64,000 nucleotides of DNA from Streptomyces sp. CB02400 (GTDB lineage Bacteria > Actinomycetota > Actinomycetes > Streptomycetales > Streptomycetaceae): contig NZ_LIWB01000001.1 in the NCBI RefSeq assembly GCF_001905725.1, positions 62,001 to 126,000 of the forward strand, in the 5' to 3' direction. The position numbers and the translations under genes were made by a program. The number at the start of each line of letters is the position of its first letter. Positions within the stretch are counted from its first letter, which is position 1. Positions 35,443 through 44,741 of this stretch are shown piece after piece. The notes below the pieces were generated by a model that was not told the origin of the DNA, did no database searches, and saw only the letters and a list, made by a program, of their open reading frames with translations.

Positions 35443-36990
35443 TCAGCCCATGCCCGGTCCGGCCGAGCCGGACAGCGCCTCCAGGTCGCTCTTGCGGACC
35501 CGGATGACGAACCACGCGGTGGCCAGGGCGAGTACGGCCATCGCGGCAGCCGGGACGAAGGCCGTGGAGATGCCCTCGGTGAGCACCTCGTGGCCCCAGG
35601 GAGCGGGCAGTTGCTGCGTCTGGGCGAACTCCGCCTTCTGCTGCGCCGTCCCTTCCGCGAGGAAGCCCGGGATCTGCTTCTCCGCCTCGTCCTTGCTGGC
35701 GGTGCCGAACACCGTCGTCAGGAGGGCCAGTCCCACCGATCCGCCCACCTGCTGGGTGGCGTTGAGCAGTCCGGACGCGGCGCCGGCCTCGTGCTGGGCC
35801 ACTCCGGAGACCGCGGTGAGCGTCAGCGTCACGAAGTTCAGTCCCATGCCGAAGCCGAAGATCAGCATGGGACCGAGGATGCCGCCGACATACGAGCTGT
35901 CGGAGCTGATCAGCGTCTGCCAGGCCAGCCCGATCGCGGCGAGCGCCGACCCGACGAGCATGAACGGCTTGGGGCCGAACACGGGAAGGAACCGCTGCGA
36001 CAGGCCGGCCCCGAGCGCGATCACGACCGTCACCGGCAGGAAGGCGAGACCGGCTTCGATCGGGCTGTAGCCGAGCACGTTCTGCACGAAGAGGACGATG
36101 TAGAAGAACATGCCGAACATCGCCGCGGCCAGGCTGAGCATGATCACATACGTGCCCGCGCGGTTGCGGTCGGTGAACATCCGCAGCGGGGTGATCGGTT
36201 CCTTGGCCCGGGACTCGATCAGCGCGAAGGCCACCAGCAGGACCGCGGCGGCCGCGAAGGAGCCGACGGTCAGCCCGTCCCGCCAGCCTTCCTCCGCCGC
36301 GCGGATGAAGCCGTAGACGAGAGAGGCCATACCGGCCGTCGAGGTCACCGCGCCCGCTATGTCGAAACGGCCGGTGTGCCGCTCGGACTCGTTGATGTAC
36401 ATCGGTGTGAGTACGACGATCAGCAGGCCGATCGGCACGTTGACGAAGAGCACCCACCGCCAGTCGAGCCACTCGGTGAGCATGCCGCCCGCGAGCAGGC
36501 CGATGGCGCCGCCGCCCGCGGAGACCGCGGCGAAGATGCCGAAGGCGCGATTGCGCTCGGGTCCTTCCGGGAACGTGGTGGTGATGAGCGCCAGCGAGGT
36601 GGGCGAGGCGATGGCGCCGCCCACGCCCTGCAGGACGCGCGCGGCCAGCAACTGCCACGGCTCCTGGGCGAACCCGCCGAGCAGCGAGGCGAGGGTGAAC
36701 AGCAGGATGCCGGTCATGAAGACACGGCGGCGGCCGAGGATGTCGCCGGCCCGGCCGCCGAGCAGCAGCAGGCCGCCGAAGGTCAGGGTGTAGGCGCTGA
36801 TCACCCAGGTGAGGTCGGTGGTGCTGAACTCGAGAGCGTTCTGGATGTGCGGCAGCGCGATGTTCACAATCGTCGAGTCGAGTACCACCATGAGTTGGCA
36901 GGCCGCGATGACGGTGAGCGCGATGCCGGGACGCCCGTCCCGGCGGGCCGCACCTGGCTTCTTGGTCTGAGTCAAAGGAGAGGTTGTCAC
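35443..36990 (-). CDS. DHA2-type MFS drug exporter (EmrB/QacA-like)
   Basis: 515 aa with about 14 hydrophobic helices. Family motifs are LDSTIVNIALPHIQ (motif D1) in helix 1, GGRAGDILGRRRVF (motif A) after helix 2 and RVLQGVGGAIASP in helix 4. Exports drugs or other amphipathic compounds by proton antiport. The start is GTG 36990 with GGGGG upstream. Divergent from a TetR gene, with two identical operators between them, so exporter expression is almost certainly derepressed by a TetR ligand. Confidence 0.93.
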   Translation of the reverse strand: MTTSPLTQTKKPGAARRDGRPGIALTVIAACQLMVVLDSTIVNIALPHIQNALEFSTTDLTWVISAYTLTFGGLLLLGGRAGDILGRRRVFMTGILLFTLASLLGGFAQEPWQLLAARVLQGVGGAIASPTSLALITTTFPEGPERNRAFGIFAAVSAGGGAIGLLAGGMLTEWLDWRWVLFVNVPIGLLIVVLTPMYINESERHTGRFDIAGAVTSTAGMASLVYGFIRAAEEGWRDGLTVGSFAAAAVLLVAFALIESRAKEPITPLRMFTDRNRAGTYVIMLSLAAAMFGMFFYIVLFVQNVLGYSPIEAGLAFLPVTVVIALGAGLSQRFLPVFGPKPFMLVGSALAAIGLAWQTLISSDSSYVGGILGPMLIFGFGMGLNFVTLTLTAVSGVAQHEAGAASGLLNATQQVGGSVGLALLTTVFGTASKDEAEKQIPGFLAEGTAQQKAEFAQTQQLPAPWGHEVLTEGISTAFVPAAAMAVLALATAWFVIRVRKSDLEALSGSAGPGMG

Positions 36991-37012
36991 TATGGGTCCC
37001 CCACGAGTGCGT

Positions 37013-37034
37013 CAGTGAACGCTCGCGTTCACTG
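37013..37034. promoter_or_regulatory. TetR operator, copy 1
   Basis: A perfect inverted repeat of 10-bp arms CAGTGAACGC / GCGTTCACTG around TC. It lies 23 bases upstream of the exporter start, probably over its promoter. Confidence 0.85.
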
Positions 37035-37059
37035 TTGCGCCAACGGTATGAGTCCCCGA

Positions 37060-37081
37060 CAGTGAACGCAAGCGTTCACTG
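37060..37081. promoter_or_regulatory. TetR operator, copy 2
   Basis: The same 10-bp arms as copy 1, here around AA. The centres of the two sites are 47 bases apart, about 4.5 helical turns. This copy is closer to the tetR gene and likely serves autorepression. Confidence 0.85.
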
Positions 37082-37175
37082 AATGTGTTGTCGCTCGGCG
37101 TGTCCCCCTCAGTCGCCGCGCGGCGCGCGCTTCATCCCCGAATGTCCGCTTCCTCTGCTCGTTGGAGAGAGTCAG

Positions 37176-37799
37176 ATGGTTTCTTCGAGCTGGGTGGCCG
37201 CCCAGGATCGGACGGCCGCCTCCCGCCGCCGCGGTGCCGTGCTGGAACGCGCGATCCTCGATGCCGCCCTGGAACAGCTCAGTACGGTCGGCTGGAACGG
37301 CCTGACGATGGAGGGCGTCGCCGCGGGCGCCCAGACCGGAAAGGCCGCCGTCTACCGGCGCTGGCCGTCCAAGGAGGATCTGGTCGCGGACGCGCTGCGG
37401 GCCGGACTGCCGCAGTTCGACGAGGCGCCGGACCTGGGCGGCGTGCGCGAGGATCTGCTGGACCTGTGCCTGAGGGCACGCGACGCGATGTTCTCCCGGC
37501 CGGGATGCGCTCTGCGTTCGGTGATTCACGAATGTGACACGCTCCAGGCCGAGCGCTTCCACGCCGTCATCTTCGAAGGGGTCGTGGAACCCACCATCAA
37601 GATGCTGCGCGCCGTGATCGAGCGTGGAATAGAGCGGGGAGAGGTGCGTGCCGACGCGGCGAACGGATATGTCTTCGACGCCATCCCGGCGATGATGATG
37701 TATCGCTCGAAGATGTGCGGCAGCGAATGGTCGGACGTCGATCTGGAGGAGATGATCGACCAGTTGATGGTTCCGCTGCTGCGGCCGACCGGCTCCTGA
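37176..37799 (+). CDS. TetR-family repressor of the divergent MFS exporter
   Basis: 207 aa. The N-terminal TetR DNA-binding domain (about 20-65) contains AILDAALEQLSTVGWNGLTM and the recognition helix region KAAVYRRWPSKEDL. The C-terminal helical domain (TetR_C_11-like, about 85-200) would bind the inducer. The start is ATG 37176 with GGAGAGAG upstream. Divergent arrangement and the paired operators show that it represses the exporter and probably itself. Confidence 0.93.
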   Translation: MVSSSWVAAQDRTAASRRRGAVLERAILDAALEQLSTVGWNGLTMEGVAAGAQTGKAAVYRRWPSKEDLVADALRAGLPQFDEAPDLGGVREDLLDLCLRARDAMFSRPGCALRSVIHECDTLQAERFHAVIFEGVVEPTIKMLRAVIERGIERGEVRADAANGYVFDAIPAMMMYRSKMCGSEWSDVDLEEMIDQLMVPLLRPTGS

Positions 37800-37880
37800 C
37801 CGCGGTTTCCCCGAGTCGTCGGCGCCGCTCGGGGACCGGGGTGTCGCGGGCCGCCGCGGGCGGCGTACGCTAAGGGCGCC

Positions 37881-38582
37881 ATGCCGTACGAACCACCTAC
37901 TCACACCGTCGAGCGCTCTCTGCGCGCCACGACCGGGGCGAAGATCGTTGCAGGTGTCGACGAGGTGGGGCGCGGCGCGTGGGCCGGCCCTGTCACCGTC
38001 TGCGCGGCGGTCACCGGACTGCGTCGGCCCCCAGGGGGCCTCACCGACTCCAAGCTCCTCACCGTCAGGCGGCGCACCGAGCTCGCCGAGACGCTGCGGA
38101 GCTGGGTGACCTCGTACGCCCTGGGGCACGCCTCTCCCGAGGAGATCGACGCCCTGGGGATGACGGCCGCGCTGCGGCTGGCGGCGGGGCGTGCGCTGGA
38201 GGGGCTGCCGGTCCGGCCGGACGCGGTGATCCTCGACGGCAAGCACGACTATCTCGGCACGCCCTGGAAGGTCCGTACGGTCATCAAGGGCGACCAGTCG
38301 TGCGTGGCCGTCGCGGCGGCCTCGGTGATCGCCAAGGTTCAGCGCGACAAAATGATGGCCGAACTGGGCGTCGACCATGCAGACTTCGGTTTTGCGGACA
38401 ACGCCGGGTATCCGTCGCCCGTGCACAAGGCCGCACTGGAGGTCCGGGGGCCCACCCCGTACCACCGGTTGTCGTGGGCGTATCTTGATGCGCTGCCCCA
38501 GTGGCGGCACCTCAAGAAGGTCCGCAGCGTGACGGAAGGGCGCGTTCCGGAAATCGAGGGTCAGCTCGGCTTCGACTTCTGA
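37881..38582 (+). CDS. rnhB: Ribonuclease HII
   Basis: 233 aa. It cuts RNA in RNA-DNA hybrids and misincorporated ribonucleotides. The catalytic Asp-Glu pair is in [13 protein letters not shown], the third Asp in [10 protein letters not shown], and the fourth acidic position is near DKMMAELG after ASVIAKVQR. The start is ATG 37881. Separated by 81 bases from the TetR gene; independent of it in function. Confidence 0.96.
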   Translation: MPYEPPTHTVERSLRATTGAKIVAGVDEVGRGAWAGPVTVCAAVTGLRRPPGGLTDSKLLTVRRRTELAETLRSWVTSYALGHASPEEIDALGMTAALRLAAGRALEGLPVRPDAVILDGKHDYLGTPWKVRTVIKGDQSCVAVAAASVIAKVQRDKMMAELGVDHADFGFADNAGYPSPVHKAALEVRGPTPYHRLSWAYLDALPQWRHLKKVRSVTEGRVPEIEGQLGFDF

Positions 38583-38649
38583 CGGACCGCTCGCACTCAT
38601 GTGCCACCCGGCGGCGCGAGCCGTACCAACGTTTGATAAAAATCAACCC

Positions 38650-39249
38650 ATGCCTCTCATTCCCGAGGAGCCTCAGATTCACGAGAGTGCCCAGGGTCCC
38701 CGCACCGCGCCGACCCCCCGCCCCGTACCCGGTCCCCGCCCCGCGGCTCCGTCGCGTCCCGGTCGTCCCGGCCCGCCGCGGCCCGCGCCGCCGGTGCAGC
38801 GCGCGTCGCGCGACGCGGCCAAGCCCGTTCCCCCGGGCCCGCCCGCGCCCGCGGCGCCCACCCCGCAGCTCCAGTTGATCCCGGCCTCGGACCAGGGGGC
38901 GCTCGACGCCGCCGAAGAGGCCGTGGACCTGCTGCTGGACTCGGGCCGCGCCCCCGGCGACGTGCTGGTGATCACCACCGGTGACCCGCACCCGTGGGCC
39001 ACCCACGAACTGTCCTTCGGCGAAGCCTCCTACTGGGCCCAGCACGACGCCGGTGACGACGTCTTCTACACGGACGCCAAGGCCGCCGAGCGTGCCGGTG
39101 CGCGCCCCGTCGTCGTGGTCGCCGTCAACGGAGGCCCGGAACCCGCGGCCGCCTCCGCCCTGTCGGTGGCGCACGCCCGGGCCGGCACCCTGCTGATCGT
39201 CTGCGGCGACCCGCAGCGCGTCAACTCGGTGCTGGGCGCGAGCGTCTGA
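38650..39249 (+). CDS. Conserved Streptomyces protein with proline-rich N-terminus
   Basis: 199 aa. Residues 1-75 are Pro/Arg/Ala-rich and probably disordered. Residues 80-199 form an alpha/beta domain with SDQGALDAAEEAVDLLLDSG, DVLVITTGDPHPW, HELSFGEASYWAQ and RPVVVVAVNGG. That combination resembles fragments found at the C-terminal end of actinobacterial helicase-like proteins, but I do not recognise a named family. The start is ATG 38650, chosen before MPLIPEEPQIHES; an upstream in-frame ATG at 38599 has no clear RBS. Function unknown. Confidence 0.7.
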   Translation: MPLIPEEPQIHESAQGPRTAPTPRPVPGPRPAAPSRPGRPGPPRPAPPVQRASRDAAKPVPPGPPAPAAPTPQLQLIPASDQGALDAAEEAVDLLLDSGRAPGDVLVITTGDPHPWATHELSFGEASYWAQHDAGDDVFYTDAKAAERAGARPVVVVAVNGGPEPAAASALSVAHARAGTLLIVCGDPQRVNSVLGASV

Positions 39250-39482
39250 GCCGTCGCCAAGGCGTCCGGCCGGACGCCGAGGGGGGACACGGACGCCGCG
39301 GTCGCGGCGTCCGCACGATCCGGGGACTTCGCGTGCCCGGGACCGGAGGGGCCGACGCTCTCGCGTCTCGCCGCCTCGGTACCGGGCCGGGTCCGGCCTC
39401 GTGCGGACGCGCCGTGCCGTGGTGCGGCCCGTCCCGCACCACCACGTGAGGCCCCCGGATGTCCGGGCGTCGTCCCGTGATG

Positions 39483-40097
39483 TCAGCGTGCCGCCGCGCG
39501 GCGCAGAACCTCCGACGCGGCACCACCGGTGCGCGGTATCCGGGGCGGTGCCGCGGACGTGGCGAACGGTTCCGGCGCCGAGCCGGCGCTGGGGTGGCGG
39601 CCGCCACGCCCCTCGCCGAGGACCTGCCACCCGTCACGGGTCAGCGTGATGTACGCACCGCAGCGCAGCCCGTGCAGGGTGCAGGCGTCCCGCAGCCCCC
39701 ACATCCACGCACCGTCCTCCTCCGTCCAGCGCGCGTCGCCGTCACGGCAGTAGAGCAGCACGGCGGTGCGCACCGGGGTGCGGCGGCGCAGGTCGTGCGG
39801 GATCACCCGGCGCAACTGGGACAGCAGCACATTGCGGAGCAACCAGCCGTCCGCGGAGGCGGTACGCCGGGTGAACGACGCGCTCGCCCGCACCCGTTCG
39901 TCCGGATCGAGCACGGCGACGACCGCGGTCGCCGGACCGGGATGGTGCCGGGCGTGCAGTCCGCTGACGACCTCCCGCGGACTGCCCAGCAGCGGGATTC
40001 CCGCGGCGGCCCACTCCGCGGGTTCGAGCACACGATTGGCGGAAGCGGCGGACGTCGACAGCGATGCCGCCGAGGACGGAGCGAATCCGAAGGTCAC
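39483..40097 (-). CDS. Conserved hypothetical protein of the rnhB-recQ region
   Basis: 204 aa from the GTG at 40097, supported by AAGGGAGG 4 bases upstream; the longer open frame to 40208 lacks support. Features: EPAEWAAAGIPLLGSPREV, a strand ATAVVAVLDPDERV, RNVLLSQLRRVIPHDLRRR, and ARWTEEDGAWMWGLRDACTL, then a Pro/Ala-rich tail. The mix of alternating strands and helices suggests a folded N-terminal domain of about 155 residues. Not recognised. The 233-base gap on its 3' side shows no gene. Confidence 0.65.
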   Translation of the reverse strand: MTFGFAPSSAASLSTSAASANRVLEPAEWAAAGIPLLGSPREVVSGLHARHHPGPATAVVAVLDPDERVRASASFTRRTASADGWLLRNVLLSQLRRVIPHDLRRRTPVRTAVLLYCRDGDARWTEEDGAWMWGLRDACTLHGLRCGAYITLTRDGWQVLGEGRGGRHPSAGSAPEPFATSAAPPRIPRTGGAASEVLRRAAAR

Positions 40098-40310
40098 GGT
40101 CCTCCCTTCGGCTACGCCCGGACTGCGGGCGGGGTCGGATTCGGGGGAGCGCGCACGCAACAGAGCCCTACCTGATCGGCGGGCGAGCCGTGCGGGTGCG
40201 TCCTTCAATTCTTCCTGTCGAACTTGGATGCGGCAACGAGCAATTGATGCAGCGGCCCGGTATCGGATGTTCCACGGCTAATATCCCCACCCGCTGGGTG
40301 GTCCGAACCA

Positions 40311-42476
40311 TCAGCCCTGTACGGCCAGCACCAGCGGCAGCACACCCTGTGCACCGGCCCGCCGGAGCAGGCGTGCCGCGACCGCGAGGGTCCAGCCCGT
40401 CTCCGTGTAGTCGTCCACGAGGAGAACCGGGCCCGGCGCCTCGGCCAGCGCGGCGGCGAGCCCGACCGGCACGGTCAGTGCCCCGTCGAGGGACTTGAGG
40501 CGCTGGGCGCTGTTGCTCCGGGAGGCGGAGTGCGCCTCGCCCGTGTAATCCACCGATCCCAGCAGCGGCAGCCGCCCGATCTCCGCGATGCGCGCCCCGA
40601 GCGAGTGGATCAGTCGGGGCCGGCTGCGGGAGGCGAGGGTGACCACCCCCACCGGCCGGGGCTGGGGGTCCGCCGCTCCCGGAGCCCAACCGCCGGGCCC
40701 CTTGGCCCAGTCGGCCAGCACACCCACCACGGCCCGGGCGACATCGTCCGGCACCGGCCCGTCCGGTGCCTGCGGTGCGAACATCGGACGCAGCCGGTTG
40801 CCCCAGCCGATGTCCGACAGACGCCCCAACGCCATGCCCCGAGCGGCCTGTTCCCCCGCCGGAATGCGCCCCTTGAGGTCCATGCCGATCGCCGGAAGCC
40901 CGGTGGGCCACATCCGCCGGGGCTCCACCTCGACGCCCGCCCGGCCGAGATCCACGCGGGCCGCCTCGAGGGCGGTCGAGGATGCCTCGGGGGTGTACCG
41001 CGCGCCCGCGCAGTTGTCGCAGCGTCCGCAGGGCTTGGCGCCCTCGTCGTCCAACTGGCGCTGCAGGAACTCCATCCGGCAGTCCGTGCTCGCCGCGTAC
41101 TCGCGCATCGCCTGCTGTTCGGTCCTGCGCTGGCGCGCCACCCACGCGTACCGCTCGGCGTCGTACGTCCACGGCTGCCCGGTCGCGATCCAGCCGCCCT
41201 TGACCCGCTTCACCGCCCCGTCCACGTCGAGCACCTTGAGCATGGTCTCCAGCCGGGAGCGGCGCAGTTCCACCAGCGGCTCGAGGGCCGGCAGCGACAC
41301 GGGCCGGTCGGAGCGCGCGAGGACGTCGAGCGTACGGCGCACCAGGTCCTCCGAGGGGAAGGCGAGCGACGCGAAGTACTCCCAGATGGCCTCGTCCTCC
41401 TTCCCCGGCAGCAGCAGCACCTCGGCGTGCCGGACACCACGCCCGGCGCGGCCGACCTGCTGGTAGTAGGAGATGGGGGAGGACGGCGAGCCGAGATGCA
41501 CCACGAAGCCCAGATCGGGCTTGTCGAAGCCCATGCCGAGCGCGGAGGTGGCGACCAGGGCCTTCACCTTGTTGGCGAGCAGATCCTCCTCGGCCTGCTG
41601 CCGGTCGGCGTTCTCCGTCCTGCCGGTGTACGAGGCGACGGTGTGCCCGCGCTGCCGCAGGAAGGCGGTGACCTCCTCGGCGGCGGCCACGGTGAGCGTG
41701 TAGACGATCCCCGAGCCCGGGAGCTCGTCCAGGTGGTCGGCGAGCCAGGCCATCCGGTGCGCGGCGTCCGGCAGGCGCAGCACGCTCAGGCTCAGGCTCT
41801 CCCGGTCCAGAGGGCCCCGGAGCACCAGCGCGTCCGACGAGCCTCCCGTACCCAGCTGTTCCGCGACATCGGCGGTGACACGGGCGTTGGCGGTGGCGGT
41901 GGTGGCGAGGACGGGCACGCCGTCCGGGAGGTCGGCGAGCATGGTGCGCAGCCGGCGGTAGTCCGGGCGGAAGTCGTGCCCCCAGTCCGAGATGCAGTGC
42001 GCCTCGTCGACCACCAGGAGCCCGGTCGCGGCGGAGAGCCTGGGCAGCACCTGGTCGCGGAAGTCCGGGTTGTTCAGCCGCTCGGGACTCACCAGCAGCA
42101 CATCGACGTCGCCCGCGGCGATCTCCGTCTGGACGGATTCCCATTCCTCGCTGTTGGAGGAGTTGATGGTCCGGGCGCGGATTCCGGCTCTGGCCGCGGC
42201 CTCCACCTGGTTGCGCATGAGCGCCAGCAGCGGGGAGACGATCACGGTGGGGCCGCTGCCCTGTGCCCGCAGCAGCGAGGTGGCCACGAAGTAGACCGCG
42301 GACTTGCCCCAGCCCGTGCGCTGCACGACCAGGGCCCGGCGCTTGTCGGCGACCAGCGCCTCGATCGCCCGCCACTGGTCCTCGCGCAGCCGGGCCCCGC
42401 CCGAGGCGTCCCCGACGAGGCGGGCGAGAACCGCGTCGGCGGCCGTGCGGAGATCCGCGTTGCTCGTGTGCTCCAT
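40311..42476 (-). CDS. recQ: RecQ-family DNA helicase with a PRTase-like C-terminus
   Basis: 721 aa. The helicase core has Walker [41 protein letters not shown], and [17 protein letters not shown]. The RecQ zinc motif is in [20 protein letters not shown] followed by CDNC. Beyond it there is no HRDC domain. Instead, residues about 600-721 look like a phosphoribosyltransferase fold with the PRPP-loop-like motif [13 protein letters not shown]. This fusion occurs in other actinobacterial RecQ proteins. The start is ATG 42476; the very long open frame upstream on this strand is not coding. Divergent from the DUF4192 gene. Confidence 0.92.
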   Translation of the reverse strand: MEHTSNADLRTAADAVLARLVGDASGGARLREDQWRAIEALVADKRRALVVQRTGWGKSAVYFVATSLLRAQGSGPTVIVSPLLALMRNQVEAAARAGIRARTINSSNSEEWESVQTEIAAGDVDVLLVSPERLNNPDFRDQVLPRLSAATGLLVVDEAHCISDWGHDFRPDYRRLRTMLADLPDGVPVLATTATANARVTADVAEQLGTGGSSDALVLRGPLDRESLSLSVLRLPDAAHRMAWLADHLDELPGSGIVYTLTVAAAEEVTAFLRQRGHTVASYTGRTENADRQQAEEDLLANKVKALVATSALGMGFDKPDLGFVVHLGSPSSPISYYQQVGRAGRGVRHAEVLLLPGKEDEAIWEYFASLAFPSEDLVRRTLDVLARSDRPVSLPALEPLVELRRSRLETMLKVLDVDGAVKRVKGGWIATGQPWTYDAERYAWVARQRRTEQQAMREYAASTDCRMEFLQRQLDDEGAKPCGRCDNCAGARYTPEASSTALEAARVDLGRAGVEVEPRRMWPTGLPAIGMDLKGRIPAGEQAARGMALGRLSDIGWGNRLRPMFAPQAPDGPVPDDVARAVVGVLADWAKGPGGWAPGAADPQPRPVGVVTLASRSRPRLIHSLGARIAEIGRLPLLGSVDYTGEAHSASRSNSAQRLKSLDGALTVPVGLAAALAEAPGPVLLVDDYTETGWTLAVAARLLRRAGAQGVLPLVLAVQG

Positions 42477-42568
42477 GGGTCCATACAACAGGACGCCACT
42501 GACATGCGGGCGAGAGCGCGGGAGCGATCCCCGTGACCCCGGGGTCAGTGACATGTTCCTGATTGAAG

Positions 42569-42577
42569 TTATCCACA
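42569..42577 (+). promoter_or_regulatory. Perfect DnaA box
   Basis: TTATCCACA, identical to the consensus 9-mer, lies in the 141-base region between divergent recQ and the DUF4192 gene, 41 bases before the latter's start. It is single, so this is not an origin; it could let DnaA influence either promoter, or be chance. Confidence 0.5.
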
Positions 42578-42617
42578 GGACAAACCGGAAGGCCGCAATC
42601 CGCGAGATCGTCTTCGC

Positions 42618-44219
42618 ATGACGAACCACGGCGAAACCACTGGATCCCCCGAAAACGGTGACATCTCCGGGCGCGACACCGGTCCCCGGACACCCGGCGG
42701 CGACGAAGGCCGCGCACCGCGTCCGCAGGACATCACCTGCACCGCGTACGACAGCCATGGCGACGGACAGCAGGTCACCCTGCGCTCCCCGGCCGAACTC
42801 GCCGACGCCCTGCCCTACCTGCTCGGCTACCGCCCCGAGGACAGCATCGTGCTGGTCGCCCTGCACGACAAGGACGGACGGGGCCGGTTCGGCGGCCGCG
42901 CCCGGCTCGGCATCCCCGCCAACCCCGACGACTGGCCCGCCGCGGTCCGGCAGCTGGCCCACGGCCTGGTGACGGGCAGCGAGCGCCGGGGCGCCCGGCC
43001 CGAGCAGATGGTCGTCTTCCTCTGCCACGAACCGGGCCGGGGCGAATCGGGCCGGCAGGTCAAGGAGCGGCTGGGTCCGCTCGCCCACACCCTGCGCCTG
43101 GAGTGCGGCGCCCTGGACATCCCGGTGGTGGAGGCCCTGTGCGTCTCGGACGGCCGCTTCTGGTCGTACTGCTGCGACGACGAGGGCTGCTGCCCGTCCG
43201 AGGGGACACCGATGGGCCTGCCCGGCACCTCGGTGCTGGCCGCCGCCGCCACCTACGCCGGGCTCCAGGTCCGCGGCACCCTGCGCGAACTGCGCGCCAG
43301 GCTCCAGCCGTGGGAGCACTCCGCCGCCCGGGAACAGGAGGCAGCCCTGGACGCCGCCGGCCTGGCGCTGATCCCCAGGATCCTCGACGCGGAGGGCCGG
43401 CACGAGGTCGCCGGGGAGACACTGGGGCTGGCCGAGCGGCTCCTGGGCCGTCTCGCCGACGCCCCGCCCGTGCCCGGAATGCTCCCGGCGGACCTGCGGG
43501 ACGACGAACTGCTCGGGAACGACGAGGCCGCGGCGCTGATCCTCGGCCTGCAGGACCGCACGACCCGCGACCGCGCGGCCGAGTGGATGGAGGACGACGA
43601 GGCGGGCCCGGCCCTCCGCCTGTGGCGCGCCCTGGCCCGCCGCTGCGTCGGAGCGTACGGCGAACACGCCGCGGCACCCCTCACCCTCGCCGGGTGGGTC
43701 GCCTGGTCCACCGGTGACGAACTGGAGGCCCGGGAAGCACTCGCCATGGCCCTGGGCGCCGACCCCGACTACCTCTTCGCCCGGCTTCTGCACCAGGCGT
43801 GCAACGAGGGACTGGACCCGGAGTCGATCCGCCGCTGCCTGCGGTCCGAGCGCGGGGACCGCGGGCGGGCGACGCCGGACGAGCCGGCGGCCGTGGCCAC
43901 GGAGCCGCCGGTTGCCGGACCCGCGGTTCCGGGCCCCGAAGCGGTTCCCCTGCCGCGTCGGCGCCGCACCCGGGCGCCCGGCACCGGCGGCGTTCTCCCT
44001 CGCCGGGGCCGCACGGAGGGCGGCCGACCGGGACGACGGGTTCCGCATTCGCGTACGTCGGCGGCGAGCGCCCACCCCGCGGCGGGCGGCGCGGACGAGA
44101 GCGGAACACGTCCCGGCGGCGCGCGCCCCGGCACGGCGGGCCCCGGCGCGGGGCGTCGCCGCGGTACCTCGCCGCCGGGCGCGCAGGCCGGCCACCGGGG
44201 CGGCGACCGGGAGGGGTGA
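42618..44219 (+). CDS. DUF4192 family protein
   Basis: 533 aa. The DUF4192 domain (about 45-400) starts [28 protein letters not shown] and includes [18 protein letters not shown] and [20 protein letters not shown]. This domain is confined largely to actinobacteria and has no assigned function. The C-terminal 110 residues are Arg/Gly/Pro-rich and disordered, and could bind nucleic acid. Start ATG 42618. Conserved next to recQ in Streptomyces as I remember it, which hints at a DNA-related role. Confidence 0.85.
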   Translation: MTNHGETTGSPENGDISGRDTGPRTPGGDEGRAPRPQDITCTAYDSHGDGQQVTLRSPAELADALPYLLGYRPEDSIVLVALHDKDGRGRFGGRARLGIPANPDDWPAAVRQLAHGLVTGSERRGARPEQMVVFLCHEPGRGESGRQVKERLGPLAHTLRLECGALDIPVVEALCVSDGRFWSYCCDDEGCCPSEGTPMGLPGTSVLAAAATYAGLQVRGTLRELRARLQPWEHSAAREQEAALDAAGLALIPRILDAEGRHEVAGETLGLAERLLGRLADAPPVPGMLPADLRDDELLGNDEAAALILGLQDRTTRDRAAEWMEDDEAGPALRLWRALARRCVGAYGEHAAAPLTLAGWVAWSTGDELEAREALAMALGADPDYLFARLLHQACNEGLDPESIRRCLRSERGDRGRATPDEPAAVATEPPVAGPAVPGPEAVPLPRRRRTRAPGTGGVLPRRGRTEGGRPGRRVPHSRTSAASAHPAAGGADESGTRPGGARPGTAGPGAGRRRGTSPPGAQAGHRGGDREG

Positions 44220-44327
44220 GTGAGCTGCGGCTTTGCGCTCGTTGAGTAGGAACCGGCCTCAAGGAGGCGTGGTGAGCGGCGGGGGTGTTGTCCGTGCTGT
44301 GCCATCGGGCCGGAACCCGTCCCGGGA

Positions 44328-44362
44328 CCCGCTCCGGACAGGCGACGGCTGTCCGGAGCGGG
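44328..44362. terminator. Hairpin downstream of the DUF4192 gene
   Basis: A perfect 14-bp stem (CCCGCTCCGGACAG and its complement) with a 7-base loop, 108 bases after the stop. Likely terminator. Confidence 0.6.
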
Positions 44363-44406
44363 CGGGGAGGCTGCGCGGCCCGGCGCTGGCGGGGTACTTC
44401 CCCAAG

Positions 44407-44491
44407 TCTCGGCTCCGCTCGAGCGGAGGCTTCATGGGCGGGAGGTACTCCCAGCGCCCGTCTTCCCCCGCTCTCGGCTCCGCTCGAGCGG
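44407..44491. repeat. Duplicated 20-bp REP-like motif
   Basis: The 20-mer TCTCGGCTCCGCTCGAGCGG occurs exactly at 44407-44426 and 44472-44491, each inside a hairpin-like context of C and G runs. A near copy in reverse orientation lies at 56871-56900. This family of palindromic intergenic repeats is common in Streptomyces. The whole 522-base gap here holds no gene that I can support. Confidence 0.65.
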
Positions 44492-44741
44492 GGATCCCCA
44501 CCGCCCTGGGGGTGCTTCCCAAGCCGTTCAGGCACTGGGGGAGGCACGGCTGCCCGCGGTGTGGGTGGGTGTGGGCGTGACCCGGAGACGGGCGGTTCCG
44601 TTCACCTGAGTGGCGGAACGCCTGGACGGGGCGTGACGTCGTATTCCACTTCCACCGGCCTGACCGAATTCCACCGGCCTGACCGAAGCCTGTCGGCGGC
44701 GGGCCCGCCCGAGCCATACCGAGCACAGAGAAAGCCTTCCC

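Noticed and set aside
35251..37065. 604-aa plus-strand open frame opposite the MFS exporter
   Set aside because: Arg/Gly/Glu/His-rich shadow; the minus strand has 14 membrane helices and family motifs.
42477..44195. N-terminal extension of RecQ on the minus strand
   Set aside because: It is antisense to the DUF4192 gene; the RecQ fold starts at 42476 and the extension has no helicase-related content.
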